Assembly (NCBI GenBank): GCA_965227805.1
Contig: CBDDGJ010000004.1
Location: 124,001-188,000, forward strand
Direction: 5' to 3'
DNA: 64,000 nucleotides
Source: CBDDGJ01 sp965227805
GTDB lineage: Bacteria; Pseudomonadota; Alphaproteobacteria; RS24
The position numbers and the translations under genes are program-made. Below the pieces are notes generated by a model. The model saw nothing but the letters and a program-made list of their open reading frames with translations, did not search any database and was not told the DNA's origin. This document shows positions 24,386 through 33,730 of the stretch, in pieces. Every line of letters begins with the position of its first letter. Within the stretch, counting starts at the first letter, position 1.

Positions 24386-24916
24386 TTAAGAGGCATCACG
24401 CACAATCGTTTCTTTGCGCCGATAAACGCTAAAGCCATATTTTTGATAAAGCTGCAATGCACGCGGATGGTCTAATGTGCAGGTTTGAATAATAATGCGT
24501 TGCGGATGTTTTTGTTTCATATAAGCTAAAGCACTAAACAGCATTTTTTTTCCTAGGCTGTGTCCGATAAAGGGGGGTGTGAGGCCTAAAAATACCAGCT
24601 CGGCTGTTGGCATATAACGAAAATTAAGCTCAACAAAACCGATAATTACTTGTTTGTGGCGCAAAAGAAATATATCGGTCGTGGGTGCATATATGGTGTC
24701 AGCAAGTTTTTTATCTGTCATATTTTGTCTGTCAAACCAACACCAGTGTCGCCCCACTTCATCATATATATGCCGATAAGTGGCAAGCGGTATATGCGGC
24801 GCAGCTGTAAATGTAACCATGGGCGGCCAGTCTATTGGCGCACTTAATTCAGATATAGATGGAAAAGGCGCATGCATATCTAAAAAAGTAACACATGTTG
24901 GATATTCCTTTGCCAT
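24386..24916 (-). CDS. GNAT family N-acetyltransferase
   Basis: A 176-residue acetyltransferase-like protein. The acetyl-CoA loop is FIGHSLGKKMLFSAL (about residue 120), followed by IIIQTCTLDHPRALQLYQKYGF, the GNAT motif B. The ATG overlaps the stop of the cysteine synthase gene (TAATG on the minus strand), so the two are translationally coupled. The acceptor is unknown. Confidence 0.85.
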   Translation of the reverse strand: MAKEYPTCVTFLDMHAPFPSISELSAPIDWPPMVTFTAAPHIPLATYRHIYDEVGRHWCWFDRQNMTDKKLADTIYAPTTDIFLLRHKQVIIGFVELNFRYMPTAELVFLGLTPPFIGHSLGKKMLFSALAYMKQKHPQRIIIQTCTLDHPRALQLYQKYGFSVYRRKETIVRDAS

Positions 24917-25914
24917 TAGAGCCAGTCGGGATAGGGCAGGTTTTTTTCTTTCAAGAATGTCGGGTTGAATAATTTGCTCTGATAGCGTGTGCCATAATCA
25001 CATAATATGGTGACAATGGTTTTGCCTTTACCTAATGCGCGTGCCATGCATATGGCACCGGCAATATTGATGCCGCTTGAGCCACCCAAACATAGCCCTT
25101 CTTCTTTCAGCAGATCAAAAATAAGGGGTAGAGCTTCGGCATCTTCTATCTGATACGCGTCATCAATGGGGGCGTTTTCAAGATTGGCGGTAACGCGCCC
25201 TTGTCCTATGCCTTCGGTGATGGAGGTGCCTTCCGATTTTAATTCGCCATGCTTAAACCAATGATACATAGCTGCGCCCATTGGGTCTGCTGCTGCAATA
25301 TGGATGTTCGGATTTTTTTCTTTTAACGCGGCCGCGACACCTGCAAGCGTTCCCCCGGTGCCGATAGCGCAGGTAAAACCGTCAACAGTGCCTTCGGTTT
25401 GATGCCATATTTCTGGCCCGGTTGTTTCTATATGGGCTTGTCGGTTGGCGATATTATCGAATTGATTTGCCCATATGGCGCCATTTTCATATTTTGCATT
25501 TAAGTCTTCGGCCAGCCTGCCGGAGTATTTTACATAATTATTCGGATCTTTATAAGGTACAGCAGGCACTTCGATAAGCTCAGCACCCGCAAGGCGCAGC
25601 ATATCCTTTTTCTCCTGACTTTGCGTTTCGGGAATAACAATCACCGATTTATACCCCAATGCGTTGGCAACCAAAGCAATGCCAATACCTGTATTTCCAG
25701 CGGTTCCTTCGACGATTGTTCCGCCTTTTTTCAGCTGTCCGCGTTTTTCAGCATCCCGAATAATATAAAGAGCAGCGCGATCTTTCACTGATTGGCCGGG
25801 ATTCATGAACTCTGCTTTTCCTAAAATCAAACAGCCAGTAAGCGCAGAAGCCTTATTTAACTTTATAAGTGGTGTATTGCCGATGGCGGCAATCATATTT
25901 TCACGATAGTGCAT
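24916..25914 (-). CDS. cysK: Cysteine synthase A (O-acetylserine sulfhydrylase)
   Basis: A 332-residue PLP beta-family enzyme. The PLP lysine is K44 in PGQSVKDRAA; the phosphate loop IGTGGTLAG and the asparagine loop GTAGNTGIG are present. It forms cysteine from O-acetylserine and sulfide in the cytosol. Cystathionine beta-synthase is a possible alternative, but there is no CBS domain. It is coupled to the downstream GNAT gene. Confidence 0.88.
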   Translation of the reverse strand: MHYRENMIAAIGNTPLIKLNKASALTGCLILGKAEFMNPGQSVKDRAALYIIRDAEKRGQLKKGGTIVEGTAGNTGIGIALVANALGYKSVIVIPETQSQEKKDMLRLAGAELIEVPAVPYKDPNNYVKYSGRLAEDLNAKYENGAIWANQFDNIANRQAHIETTGPEIWHQTEGTVDGFTCAIGTGGTLAGVAAALKEKNPNIHIAAADPMGAAMYHWFKHGELKSEGTSITEGIGQGRVTANLENAPIDDAYQIEDAEALPLIFDLLKEEGLCLGGSSGINIAGAICMARALGKGKTIVTILCDYGTRYQSKLFNPTFLKEKNLPYPDWL

Positions 25915-26000
25915 TTATAAAATCTTTATGGTGTTTTTTAAGTGTTATTATCGCCTTACAATAGCGCATAGTTTAATAATACGGCAAGTGGGTTTACCGA

Positions 26001-26735
26001 TTATTTTGCTGTCCGCGCCAATTCGATCGCTCTTTCCAGCTCTTCTTTTTCCAAAGCACCGGGGTAAAGTGTGTCACCTATAATGAAAGCCGGCGTGCCC
26101 ATAATGCCGATTTTGCGGGCAAGTGTGTGGGTGTTTTCAATATGTGTTTTTATCGTCGCATCATTGCGGGCTTTATCAACGGCCTGAATATCGGCACCGC
26201 TTTCACTTACAAGCGTGCGTATGCGCGCTTCGCTAAGCCTGCCACTATGCTGCATTAAGGCCGAATGAAAGGCGATATAGTGCGTTTTATCTTTTATAGC
26301 GAGCGCATATTGGCTAGCTGTTTGTGATAATTCGCTTAAGATAGGAAATTCTTTGAAAACAATCCGCACATCCGGATTCTCCATCTGAATTTGCATCACT
26401 GTGTCAAAATTGCGTTTGCAATAACCGCAATTATAATCAAAAAATTCAACGATTGTAATCGGGGCATTTTCCGCCCCAATGCTGTGATCATGCGCATTAT
26501 GATATAAATCTTTTGCATTTTGGCTGATGGTATTTTTTTGCTTATGCAGTGCTTCGGCTTGTAGATGGAATTGCATATTTTCCAATGCTTCAGCCAGCAC
26601 ATCGGGATTTTCCATGAGATATGATTTTATCATATCTCTCACATTCTGCTTTTGCTCTTTGGTAAACTCATTTGCCAGTGTGTTGGTGCAAAATGCACAT
26701 AAAACGAGAAGGGGGTATATATATTTTTTAAGCAT
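26001..26735 (-). CDS. DsbA-family thiol:disulfide oxidoreductase
   Basis: A 244-residue periplasmic protein with a signal peptide (KKYIYPLLVLCAFCTNTLA), an N-terminal helical region (about 25-75), then a DsbA/thioredoxin domain with CGYC at 103-106 and the cis-proline in MGTPAFIIG. The arrangement resembles Com1/ScsC-like and DsbA-type proteins of alphaproteobacteria. It probably oxidises or isomerises envelope disulfides. It lies downstream of the M48 peptidase gene on the same strand with a 41-base gap. Confidence 0.88.
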   Translation of the reverse strand: MLKKYIYPLLVLCAFCTNTLANEFTKEQKQNVRDMIKSYLMENPDVLAEALENMQFHLQAEALHKQKNTISQNAKDLYHNAHDHSIGAENAPITIVEFFDYNCGYCKRNFDTVMQIQMENPDVRIVFKEFPILSELSQTASQYALAIKDKTHYIAFHSALMQHSGRLSEARIRTLVSESGADIQAVDKARNDATIKTHIENTHTLARKIGIMGTPAFIIGDTLYPGALEKEELERAIELARTAK

Positions 26736-26776
26736 GACAGTTTATATGTGGGTAAAATCGTTTTTATGCAAGTAGA

Positions 26777-28195
26777 TTATCTGGGTCGCCGTCCACCACC
26801 AGGCCTCCCTCTGTTGGGTTGGCCTTCGGCGCGCTGGCTGGAATTTGCAATGTCTTGCGCGCGCAAATATTCTGCGCTGTCAACGGGCAGTTTTCTTAAC
26901 GCACGTTTGGCATAACCGATTGCTTGCCCATTGGCTTGTGCAGCATAATATTCAGCCAATGCCCAATCGGCACGCCCTATATCCTGCAATAAAGCATAGG
27001 CCTTGGAGAGTTGTAAAAAGGCCGAAGCATCTGCATCGGCCAAGCGCGTGGACACCCGCAATATGCGAATTGCATTGCTTAGCAATGCATAGGCGTTTTC
27101 ACTGCCTTGTTCAATTTTTTCGTCCTGAACCAGTGCGATTTGGGCACTGGCAAGACCAATCAATAAAAGCGGCTGGTCGGGGCGCAAGGCAATGCTTTGC
27201 TTATAGGGAGCAATGGCTTTGCCGGCAAAGCCTGCTTCATAATAGACTTGCCCTTTTAATTCATAAAACCATGGATTATCAGGAGCTTGTGCAATTAGGC
27301 CATCAATAAGTGCAATAGATTTGTCAATTTCTGCCAGCTTGTGATAGGCAATGGCGCGGGCATAACGTGCGGTTAGGCTATCATTATCGTCTTTGTAATA
27401 GCGCAATGTATTGCGTGGGTGGTCCAGAAACCCGCGAATTTTTGCCTTGGCCATATCATGGCGAAATTGCATTTCCGGTGAGTCCTTTTTGTCAAAATAG
27501 GGAGAGCGTTTTGCCCCTGCCATATAAGCATTTACACGATTGCGTGAAAGCGGGTGCGAGCGGACATATGGGTCTTGACGCACTTCATTTAAGATTTCTT
27601 GTTCTGCAAGTTTCCCCATAAGGTCGGCTATACCTTGGGGGGATTGTTGGGTTGCCTCAAGCAGGCTGATGGCGGTCTGGTCGGCAGCGGCTTCCTGCCC
27701 ACGGCTATAGCTTAGATAATTGGTAATGCCGATATGCTGCCCACCTGCCAAAAGGGCAATGCCGACATTGCCCGCACCAGCTAATATAGAACCTAAGCCC
27801 AATATGGTGCCTATCAACATAGGCGCTCTTGCACTGCGCATGGCTTCATCATTGCGCGATAAATGCCCGCCGCTAATATGCCCGATCTCATGCGCGATCA
27901 CACCAATCACCATATTCGGGTGTTCGGCTTCTAAAATCAGCCCTGTATTATAATACATATTTTGCCCACCCGTGACGAATGCATTGATGGCGCGATTATT
28001 GATAATACCAATTTTTACATTATCCGGTTTTAGTCCAGCGGCTTTTAATAGCGGATTGGCGTAATCGCGTAACAGGCTTTCTATTTCTGCATCGCGAATA
28101 ATGCCGCCTACCGCATAAGCTGCATGTGTTGGCATAAACAATAGCGATAAGAGCAGAATAATATATGCGCTTTTTTTATAATATCTGAGTTCCAT
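26777..28195 (-). CDS. M48-family periplasmic metalloprotease with TPR domain (BepA-like)
   Basis: A 472-residue exported protein. The signal peptide covers about residues 8-28, the zinc motif HEIGH is at 102-106 in VIAHEIGHISGGH, and TPR-like repeats fill about 270-450. The C-terminus is a short Arg/Gly/Pro-rich tail. In E. coli the homologue BepA (YfgC) degrades or assists misassembled outer-membrane proteins such as LptD, and a similar quality-control role is likely. It follows the RNase E gene on the minus strand. Confidence 0.9.
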   Translation of the reverse strand: MELRYYKKSAYIILLLSLLFMPTHAAYAVGGIIRDAEIESLLRDYANPLLKAAGLKPDNVKIGIINNRAINAFVTGGQNMYYNTGLILEAEHPNMVIGVIAHEIGHISGGHLSRNDEAMRSARAPMLIGTILGLGSILAGAGNVGIALLAGGQHIGITNYLSYSRGQEAAADQTAISLLEATQQSPQGIADLMGKLAEQEILNEVRQDPYVRSHPLSRNRVNAYMAGAKRSPYFDKKDSPEMQFRHDMAKAKIRGFLDHPRNTLRYYKDDNDSLTARYARAIAYHKLAEIDKSIALIDGLIAQAPDNPWFYELKGQVYYEAGFAGKAIAPYKQSIALRPDQPLLLIGLASAQIALVQDEKIEQGSENAYALLSNAIRILRVSTRLADADASAFLQLSKAYALLQDIGRADWALAEYYAAQANGQAIGYAKRALRKLPVDSAEYLRAQDIANSSQRAEGQPNRGRPGGGRRPR

Positions 28196-28245
28196 AAAAG
28201 ATATTAAACGATAATTATGAAGGTCTGTATAGCTTTTTTACCTTA

Positions 28246-28271
28246 TTTTGTGGCTTATTTAAGGCACAAAA
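28246..28271 (-). terminator. Stem-loop immediately after the RNase E gene
   Basis: An 11-bp near-perfect inverted repeat (TTTTGTGGCTT and AAGGCACAAAA, one mismatch) with an ATTT loop abuts the rne stop codon. On the minus strand there is no clean T-run after it, so it may be an mRNA-stabilising or attenuating hairpin rather than a full terminator. Confidence 0.4.
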
Positions 28272-30392
28272 TCAAGAATTCCACCACCCGCTACGCTTCG
28301 GCTTTTCGCTTTTGGCGTCATGGGTTTCTGGTTTTGGGTCTATGGGGGCTATATTGACCATGTCAGTAATGTCAGGCAGATTATCATTTTGCACATCTGC
28401 GGCAGCGATCGCCTTGTCTTCTGGCATTTCTGCTTTCGTTTCGATTGCCTCGGATAGGGGAGGGCTTATTGATGGGGTATCTGACGATTCCTGCGTTTGC
28501 TGTTCATTTACTTCAGTCTTATCTTCTGCTTTTTTAGTCGCCTCGGCATTTTTGGCACGGTTACGCTTGCGCGATGGCTTTCGGGTGTTCTTAGATTCAT
28601 TGGCTTCGCTATGTGTAGCGGCGCTTTCAGTGGTCTCTTTTTTCGCCTTTTTATCGCGCATATTACGACGCTTTTTGCGCGGAGGTTTTTTGTCTGTATT
28701 CCCCTGTTTTGCCTGCGTAGCTTCAGATGGCATGGCAGAGGAAAGAAGGTCGCCATTGATACGCATATCTGTTGCCATAAGTGCTGCGTCAGCCACTATA
28801 TGTATACTTACCTTATGGGTTTCTTCCATACGGCTTAGATCGCTGCGTTTTTGATTGAGAATATAAGCGGTAACATCTATGGCACACTGGATTGTAATGA
28901 TTTGATTATCATCAGGCGTATTTTTAGCGAGCTCTTCTTCAATATGCCGGAGCACCTGCAATGCACGGCTTTCCACCGAACGGATAATCCCAGTGCCCTG
29001 ACAATGTGCACATGTTTCGCTACTGCTGGCGAGAAAACCGGAACGCATACGCTGACGCGACATTTCGAGCAGGCCAAAGCCACTAATGCGCCCGACTTGG
29101 ATACGCGCACGATCCTGCTTTAGCGCATCCTTAAGATGCCTTTCAACAGCGCGATTATTCCGAAACTCATCCATATCAATAAAGTCTATGACAATCAGTC
29201 CGGCCAAGTCGCGCAAACGGATTTGTCGTGCGATTTCTACGGCAGCTTCCATATTCGTATTTAGAGCTGTTTTTTCAATCGAATATTCCCCGGTTGCTTT
29301 GCCAGAATTTACATCAATCGCCACCAAAGCCTCGGTTTGGTTAATCACCAAATAGCCGCCAGAGGGTAACTGTGCGACAGGGCTAAACATCGCGCCCAAA
29401 TGCGCATCAACCCCTGATTGCTTGAATAAGGGGGTCGCGTCTTTATGTTGCACCACCTTACGCACATGGCTGGGCATTAATAATTTCATATAGCTGCGTG
29501 CTTCTTTATAAGCTGCCTCACCGTCTATAATGATCTGGCTAAAATCTTTCGTATATAAATCACGAATGGAACGATGAATAAGATTGCCTTCTTCATATAC
29601 GATGCAAGGGGCAATACTATTCATTGTCAGATTGCGCGTATTCTCCCAAAGGCGCGTTAAATATTGATAATCCCGTTTAATCTCGGCAGCGGTGCGTTGT
29701 GACCCTGCCGTGCGGATAATAAGCCCCATGCCTTGGGGCATATCCAGCTTTTCAATGATTTTCTTTAATTTACGCCGCGCGGTGACATTTGAAATTTTTC
29801 GCGATATGCCGCCCCCATGCGCCGTATTGGGCATTAACACACAATAACGTCCAGCGAGGGAAAGATATGTTGTTAGAGCCGCTCCTTTATTGCCGCGTTC
29901 TTCGCGCACAACCTGGACTAAAATAATTTGTCTGCGCTTAATCACTTCCTGGATTTTATATTTGCGTGTGAGCATACGCATATTTGCCGTTTGGCTTATT
30001 TCATCTAACTCATCGCCCAGATTTTCAATTACTTGTCCATCGCCATCTTCAGCTTCACTGTCCTCATCTTCATTACCGGTATCATTATCTTCTTCTGCTT
30101 TGCTTTCTTCCTGATAGGCACGTAATAGCGCTTCACGGTCAGCGGTGGGAATTTGGTAATAATCAGGATGAATATCACTAAATGCCAAGAAACCGTGACG
30201 GTTTCCCCCATAATCAATAAAAGCAGCTTGCAGGCTAGGCTCTACACGCGTCACCTTTGCAAGATAAATATTCCCTTTTAGCGGGCGTTTTGTCTCCGCT
30301 TCAAAATCAAATTCACTGATCTGGTTATTTTGTAGCACCACCACCCGTGTTTCTTCGGGGTGTGCTGCATCGATAAGCAATTCCTGCGACAT
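28272..30392 (-). CDS. rne: Ribonuclease E/G family endoribonuclease
   Basis: A 706-residue RNase E. The ATG at 30392 is preferred to TTG at 30407 because GGAG lies about 9 bases upstream. The N-terminus carries the S1 domain (KGNIYLAKVTRVEPSLQAAF) with an acidic insertion (about 105-130). The DNase I-like catalytic site has Asp in ALVAIDVNSGKAT and LIVIDFIDMDE, and CAHCQGTG is the Zn-link that holds the tetramer. After about residue 560 the protein is Lys/Arg/Glu-rich and disordered, as expected for an RNA-degradosome scaffold. Confidence 0.95.
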   Translation of the reverse strand: MSQELLIDAAHPEETRVVVLQNNQISEFDFEAETKRPLKGNIYLAKVTRVEPSLQAAFIDYGGNRHGFLAFSDIHPDYYQIPTADREALLRAYQEESKAEEDNDTGNEDEDSEAEDGDGQVIENLGDELDEISQTANMRMLTRKYKIQEVIKRRQIILVQVVREERGNKGAALTTYLSLAGRYCVLMPNTAHGGGISRKISNVTARRKLKKIIEKLDMPQGMGLIIRTAGSQRTAAEIKRDYQYLTRLWENTRNLTMNSIAPCIVYEEGNLIHRSIRDLYTKDFSQIIIDGEAAYKEARSYMKLLMPSHVRKVVQHKDATPLFKQSGVDAHLGAMFSPVAQLPSGGYLVINQTEALVAIDVNSGKATGEYSIEKTALNTNMEAAVEIARQIRLRDLAGLIVIDFIDMDEFRNNRAVERHLKDALKQDRARIQVGRISGFGLLEMSRQRMRSGFLASSSETCAHCQGTGIIRSVESRALQVLRHIEEELAKNTPDDNQIITIQCAIDVTAYILNQKRSDLSRMEETHKVSIHIVADAALMATDMRINGDLLSSAMPSEATQAKQGNTDKKPPRKKRRNMRDKKAKKETTESAATHSEANESKNTRKPSRKRNRAKNAEATKKAEDKTEVNEQQTQESSDTPSISPPLSEAIETKAEMPEDKAIAAADVQNDNLPDITDMVNIAPIDPKPETHDAKSEKPKRSGWWNS

Positions 30393-30768
30393 AAAAGAAA
30401 ACTCCAAAACCGTCTATTTGCATTTTGCACTGTCGTGCGATGCATAAAAGAACGGTATAAATTAAATAAAAAAGTAAAACATCCATGTGGGTCGTAAATG
30501 GTAGAAAAAGCCATCTGCGTATGAGAACACAAATAAGTGCCTTTTGCAGTAAAAGCTGTGTGTAACCCCATGAAATACGACTCCAAAATTTGTAAATAAC
30601 AATATACACCCTGTATCCATACACTGGCACATATCCGTATGTGTAGGAAACTTAGGAGAATTTTATATGACTTCTTTACGAATCTCATATCATAAACAAG
30701 TATGGTAATAGTAATGTGGCTTCTTGCGAATAGCAAGAAAATATATTAGGAAAATATAATATAATTAA
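30393..30768. other. Divergent intergenic region between rne and the amidase gene
   Basis: 376 bases separate two divergent starts. No gene is supported: a 152-codon minus-strand frame (30278-30736) runs through it and into rne in another frame and looks random. The length leaves room for a long rne 5' leader, which in gammaproteobacteria mediates rne autoregulation. No specific hairpin was convincing. Confidence 0.4.
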
Positions 30769-31980
30769 ATGAGTATCTATATGTGTAAACGCGTGTTTGT
30801 TGGCTTATATGGTGTGCTCTGGTTTTTATTTGGGGCTATCTATGTGTTTCCTGCACAGGCCGAAGCGACGCATATTACCAAGATACGATTAGGCCAACAC
30901 AGTGGCGGGAAAACCCGCATTGTTGCCGAATTAACCGACAAAGTTGCCTATTCTTATTTTGCCTTATCTGATCCGTATCGTCTGGTTATCGATTTACCTG
31001 TAATTGTGTGCGATAAGGACATAGGAGACCTTACGGCATTAGGAGACGTATTGCGGATAAGATGTGGGCGGTTCACGGCAGATAAATCACGTTTGGTGAT
31101 TGATGCAAAAAATGCCTTTATTGTTGAAAAAGCCTTTATTTTATCACCCCAAGGGGGGGAGAATTATCGCCTTGTGTTTGATATTAAAAGCACTGACAGG
31201 CAGACATTTGCGCGCGAGATGAAAAAATTGCGGGCCAATATGCCGGCGCCCCCAAAGCCGCAAACACCAAAACCGGTTGCCATCGCAAAAACCCCAAACA
31301 AGTTGCCGGTGATTATATTAGACCCTGGCCATGGTGGTGTTGACCCTGGTGCACAGGGGCGGCGGCGCACAAAAGAAAAAGAAGTGGTGCTTGCTTTTGC
31401 AAAAGAATTACGCAAACAATTAAACGCAACAAAACGCTTCAAGGTCTATCTTACGCGGGATACGGATATTTATATTCCCTTGCGTGAGCGGGTTAAGTTT
31501 GCACGTGACCGCAATGCCGATTTATTCATTTCCTTGCATGCCGATGCGCTTAAACGGCGCAATGTTCGGGGGATGTCATTTTATACCTTATCCGAAAATG
31601 CATCAGATCAAGAGGCCGGCGAACTAGCTCAAAAAGAAAATCGTTCAGATATTATTGCTGGCGTTGATTTGGACGAGCAATCGGAGCAGGTAACAAAAAT
31701 TTTAATCGATCTTGTTCAACGCGATACCAAAAACCTATCCGCGCAATTTACCCGTAACCTTATCGACCATGCGCGCCTTAGCACCAGATTATTGGAGCGC
31801 CCGCATCGCTTTGCCGGTTTTCGGGTGCTAAAAGCGCCTGACGTGCCTTCGGTGCTTATCGAATTGGGGTTTTTAACCAATATATCGGATGAAAAACAAT
31901 TACGTTCATCTAAATGGCGGCGTAAAATTGCAGCCTCACTGCGTGATGCAATTATTGATTATTTTAAGGCACAAACTTAA
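30769..31980 (+). CDS. N-acetylmuramoyl-L-alanine amidase, AmiC type
   Basis: A 403-residue secreted amidase. The signal peptide covers about residues 7-31 (VFVGLYGVLWFLFGAIYVFP), an AMIN domain follows (ITKIRLGQHSGGKTRIVAEL), then a Pro/Lys linker and an Amidase_3 catalytic domain from about 180: zinc ligands in DPGHGG (His) and FISLHADA (His), with the catalytic Glu in VLIELGFLTN. It cleaves peptide stems from peptidoglycan glycan strands, mainly during daughter-cell separation. A strong hairpin follows the stop. Confidence 0.93.
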   Translation: MSIYMCKRVFVGLYGVLWFLFGAIYVFPAQAEATHITKIRLGQHSGGKTRIVAELTDKVAYSYFALSDPYRLVIDLPVIVCDKDIGDLTALGDVLRIRCGRFTADKSRLVIDAKNAFIVEKAFILSPQGGENYRLVFDIKSTDRQTFAREMKKLRANMPAPPKPQTPKPVAIAKTPNKLPVIILDPGHGGVDPGAQGRRRTKEKEVVLAFAKELRKQLNATKRFKVYLTRDTDIYIPLRERVKFARDRNADLFISLHADALKRRNVRGMSFYTLSENASDQEAGELAQKENRSDIIAGVDLDEQSEQVTKILIDLVQRDTKNLSAQFTRNLIDHARLSTRLLERPHRFAGFRVLKAPDVPSVLIELGFLTNISDEKQLRSSKWRRKIAASLRDAIIDYFKAQT

Positions 31981-32007
31981 CGCATTATCATTGCGTTAAT
32001 TTGTTTA
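31977..32007 (+). terminator. Probable intrinsic terminator of the amidase gene
   Basis: The perfect inverted repeat TTAACGCA (31977-31984) and TGCGTTAA (31992-31999), with a 7-base loop, is followed by TTTGTTT. The stem begins in the stop codon. Confidence 0.55.
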
Positions 32008-32116
32008 AGTGTTTGAGAATAAATGGTTTTATTCTGATAAGCTGAAGCGACGAGAGGAATATTTCTCTTTTGTTATTCTGTTTTCAACGCAAAACAAGTC
32101 TTGCTTTGCGGCATAA

Positions 32117-32287
32117 TGCCCCCTTATAGTGGTTTCCAAGCTGCTCGGCCATAAAGACCCCCGCATGACATTATGCTATGCACATGGAAATGATACAGCC
32201 ATCAACGAGGCAGCACAGCGTGTAACCGATAATATAGAGAAAATAATCGACACAAAACCAGCGCAAAACACGCTAATCGACTGGTAG
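32117..32287 (+). pseudogene. C-terminal remnant of a tyrosine recombinase (phage-type integrase)
   Basis: Translating the frame from 32117 gives VVSKLLGHKDPRMTLCYAHG and then a helical tail ending NTLIDW and a stop at 32285-32287. The LLGHKDPRMTLxYAH segment is the hallmark of integrase box II, with the catalytic His in LLGH and the nucleophile Tyr in CYAH. Only about 56 codons remain; a stop lies just upstream and no N-terminal part is visible, so this is a decayed gene. It marks the neighbouring accessory gene as part of an old island or prophage edge. Confidence 0.8.
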
Positions 32288-32414
32288 AAAATGTCAAACT
32301 GTAATCCATATAACAGATATAGGCAGTTTATGGCGGCATGGGGTTGATCACACAAATAAAAAAGAGTTAATGGTTATAACAAATATATAATATAAATTTT
32401 ATTGAGGTTGGATA

Positions 32415-33326
32415 ATGAACGTTTTATTTAGAATGGACGATTCAGAAGGCGGATTGGATAAAACAAGAGACTATTTTAGGGGCGACTTGATAACAAAAAA
32501 TAACAGAATTTTTTATACTAAAAGCAAATTAAGACACGTAGAAAAAGGAGATGAAATTTATTTTGCATATAAAGGTAATATCGTTGCCATAGCAACACTT
32601 GTTGATTATGTAGGCGAAAGACCCGATGATACCTCGGGCTACAATAAAGGTTATCAATTGGAAAACATTGAGACCATCCATACCCAAACCAAAATAGATA
32701 ATAATATCTTTCGTGGACGAGGTATATATATAAAAAGCAAAGCACAAGAACATGAAATAGAGCGAATATTAGATTCTAGTAGTCCAAATGAGAATGAAGT
32801 TGGCGATAATAATTCTGAAAAAAAGAAATCTCCCCCGCAAGTAGATACGAACTTTACAGAAATAGACGATGAAGAAATAACAGCCCGCAAATTTTTGCCT
32901 ACTGGAAATAAGCGTAAAGACCTAAAAGATTCACTTGATAAAACTGAGCATGCAGAAAAGACTCATCAGGAGATGTTAGAAGCTATAACCGAATTTCTCA
33001 TATCAAATGGAGTTAAACCTTTTGAAAGTGAATCTATTGACTTAATGTTTCAGGTAAATAACAAACGAAAGGTTTGTGAAATCAAGAGTGCAACACAAGA
33101 AAATTTATTGGCGCAGGCATCTAGGGGCGCATTTCAGCTCACCTGCTATATAGATGAACTTATCAAAAATTATGATGACATATTACCGCAATTGATTTTA
33201 CAAAAAACTTATGACAGTGAACTCGAATCATTTGTAGAAAGAATCCTGTATAGGATGAATATACCGGTTCTTTTCTATGATCCCAATAAATCTTGGCCTG
33301 ATAGAGTGCCTCAACTTCTCTCGTAA
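32415..33326 (+). CDS. Putative PUA/EVE-like sensor fused to a PD-(D/E)XK nuclease
   Basis: A 303-residue protein I do not recognise by name. Residues 1-115 (KGDEIYFAYKGNIVAIATLV) look like a small beta-barrel of the PUA/EVE/ASCH type, domains that often read modified bases. Residues 120-165 form a charged, low-complexity linker. Residues 175-303 fit a PD-(D/E)XK nuclease: D209 in ESIDLMF, E222-x-K224 in VCEIKSA, then a conserved-looking QASRGAFQL helix. The gene is strikingly AT- and Lys/Asn-rich against its neighbours, stands alone, and lies 127 bases after an integrase remnant. A modification-sensing restriction or defence role is an inference. Confidence 0.6.
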   Translation: MNVLFRMDDSEGGLDKTRDYFRGDLITKNNRIFYTKSKLRHVEKGDEIYFAYKGNIVAIATLVDYVGERPDDTSGYNKGYQLENIETIHTQTKIDNNIFRGRGIYIKSKAQEHEIERILDSSSPNENEVGDNNSEKKKSPPQVDTNFTEIDDEEITARKFLPTGNKRKDLKDSLDKTEHAEKTHQEMLEAITEFLISNGVKPFESESIDLMFQVNNKRKVCEIKSATQENLLAQASRGAFQLTCYIDELIKNYDDILPQLILQKTYDSELESFVERILYRMNIPVLFYDPNKSWPDRVPQLLS

Positions 33327-33730
33327 CTAATTGCTTCAGCCTCACGCCGCACTAAGCCTCGAATCTTGCGGCCACGCCGTTACTCATTTCCAGCCAATTG
33401 AATGAACAAAATATCTACGCTATATTTTCGCTAAATAGCTTTTCTAAAAACCTATTTGTTACCTTTTTTGCAACTTTTTTATCAGTTTCCAGCTATAGTT
33501 TATATACACCTGTGAAAAGTATTACTCTAAATTATCTACGTTCAAGCGCCACTATGGCTGATTTGCTGGGCGTTGCACAACCCGTATGCCCCTTGACAAA
33601 AGCCAATTCCAGTTGCACTTTATATATCGCGGACGCGCGTAATCCTTATACACTTAGATGCAGATAAATCGCATAAGCACACTATATATTCATCTAGTAA
33701 TGACATGGGCGATAGAACAAAAGCATTTTT
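33327..33730. other. Intergenic region between the island gene and PBP1A
   Basis: 404 bases with no supportable gene; an 89-codon plus-strand frame (33398-33667) has no recognisable features and a shifting composition. It probably holds the right edge of the accessory patch and the PBP1A promoter. No tRNA, attachment duplication or clear hairpin was found. Confidence 0.4.

Noticed and set aside
28312..28854. A 180-codon frame antisense to the RNase E tail, with hydrophobic stretches.
   Set aside because: It is the complement of the Lys/Glu-rich disordered region of RNase E, which commonly gives open Ser/Leu/Phe-rich antisense frames.
30278..30736. A 152-codon minus-strand frame overlapping the rne start and its leader.
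   Set aside because: No domain, signal or ribosome site; it overlaps rne in another frame and its composition looks random.
33398..33667. An 89-codon plus-strand frame between the island nuclease and PBP1A.
   Set aside because: No ribosome site, recognisable motif or homology; most likely chance in AT-rich DNA.
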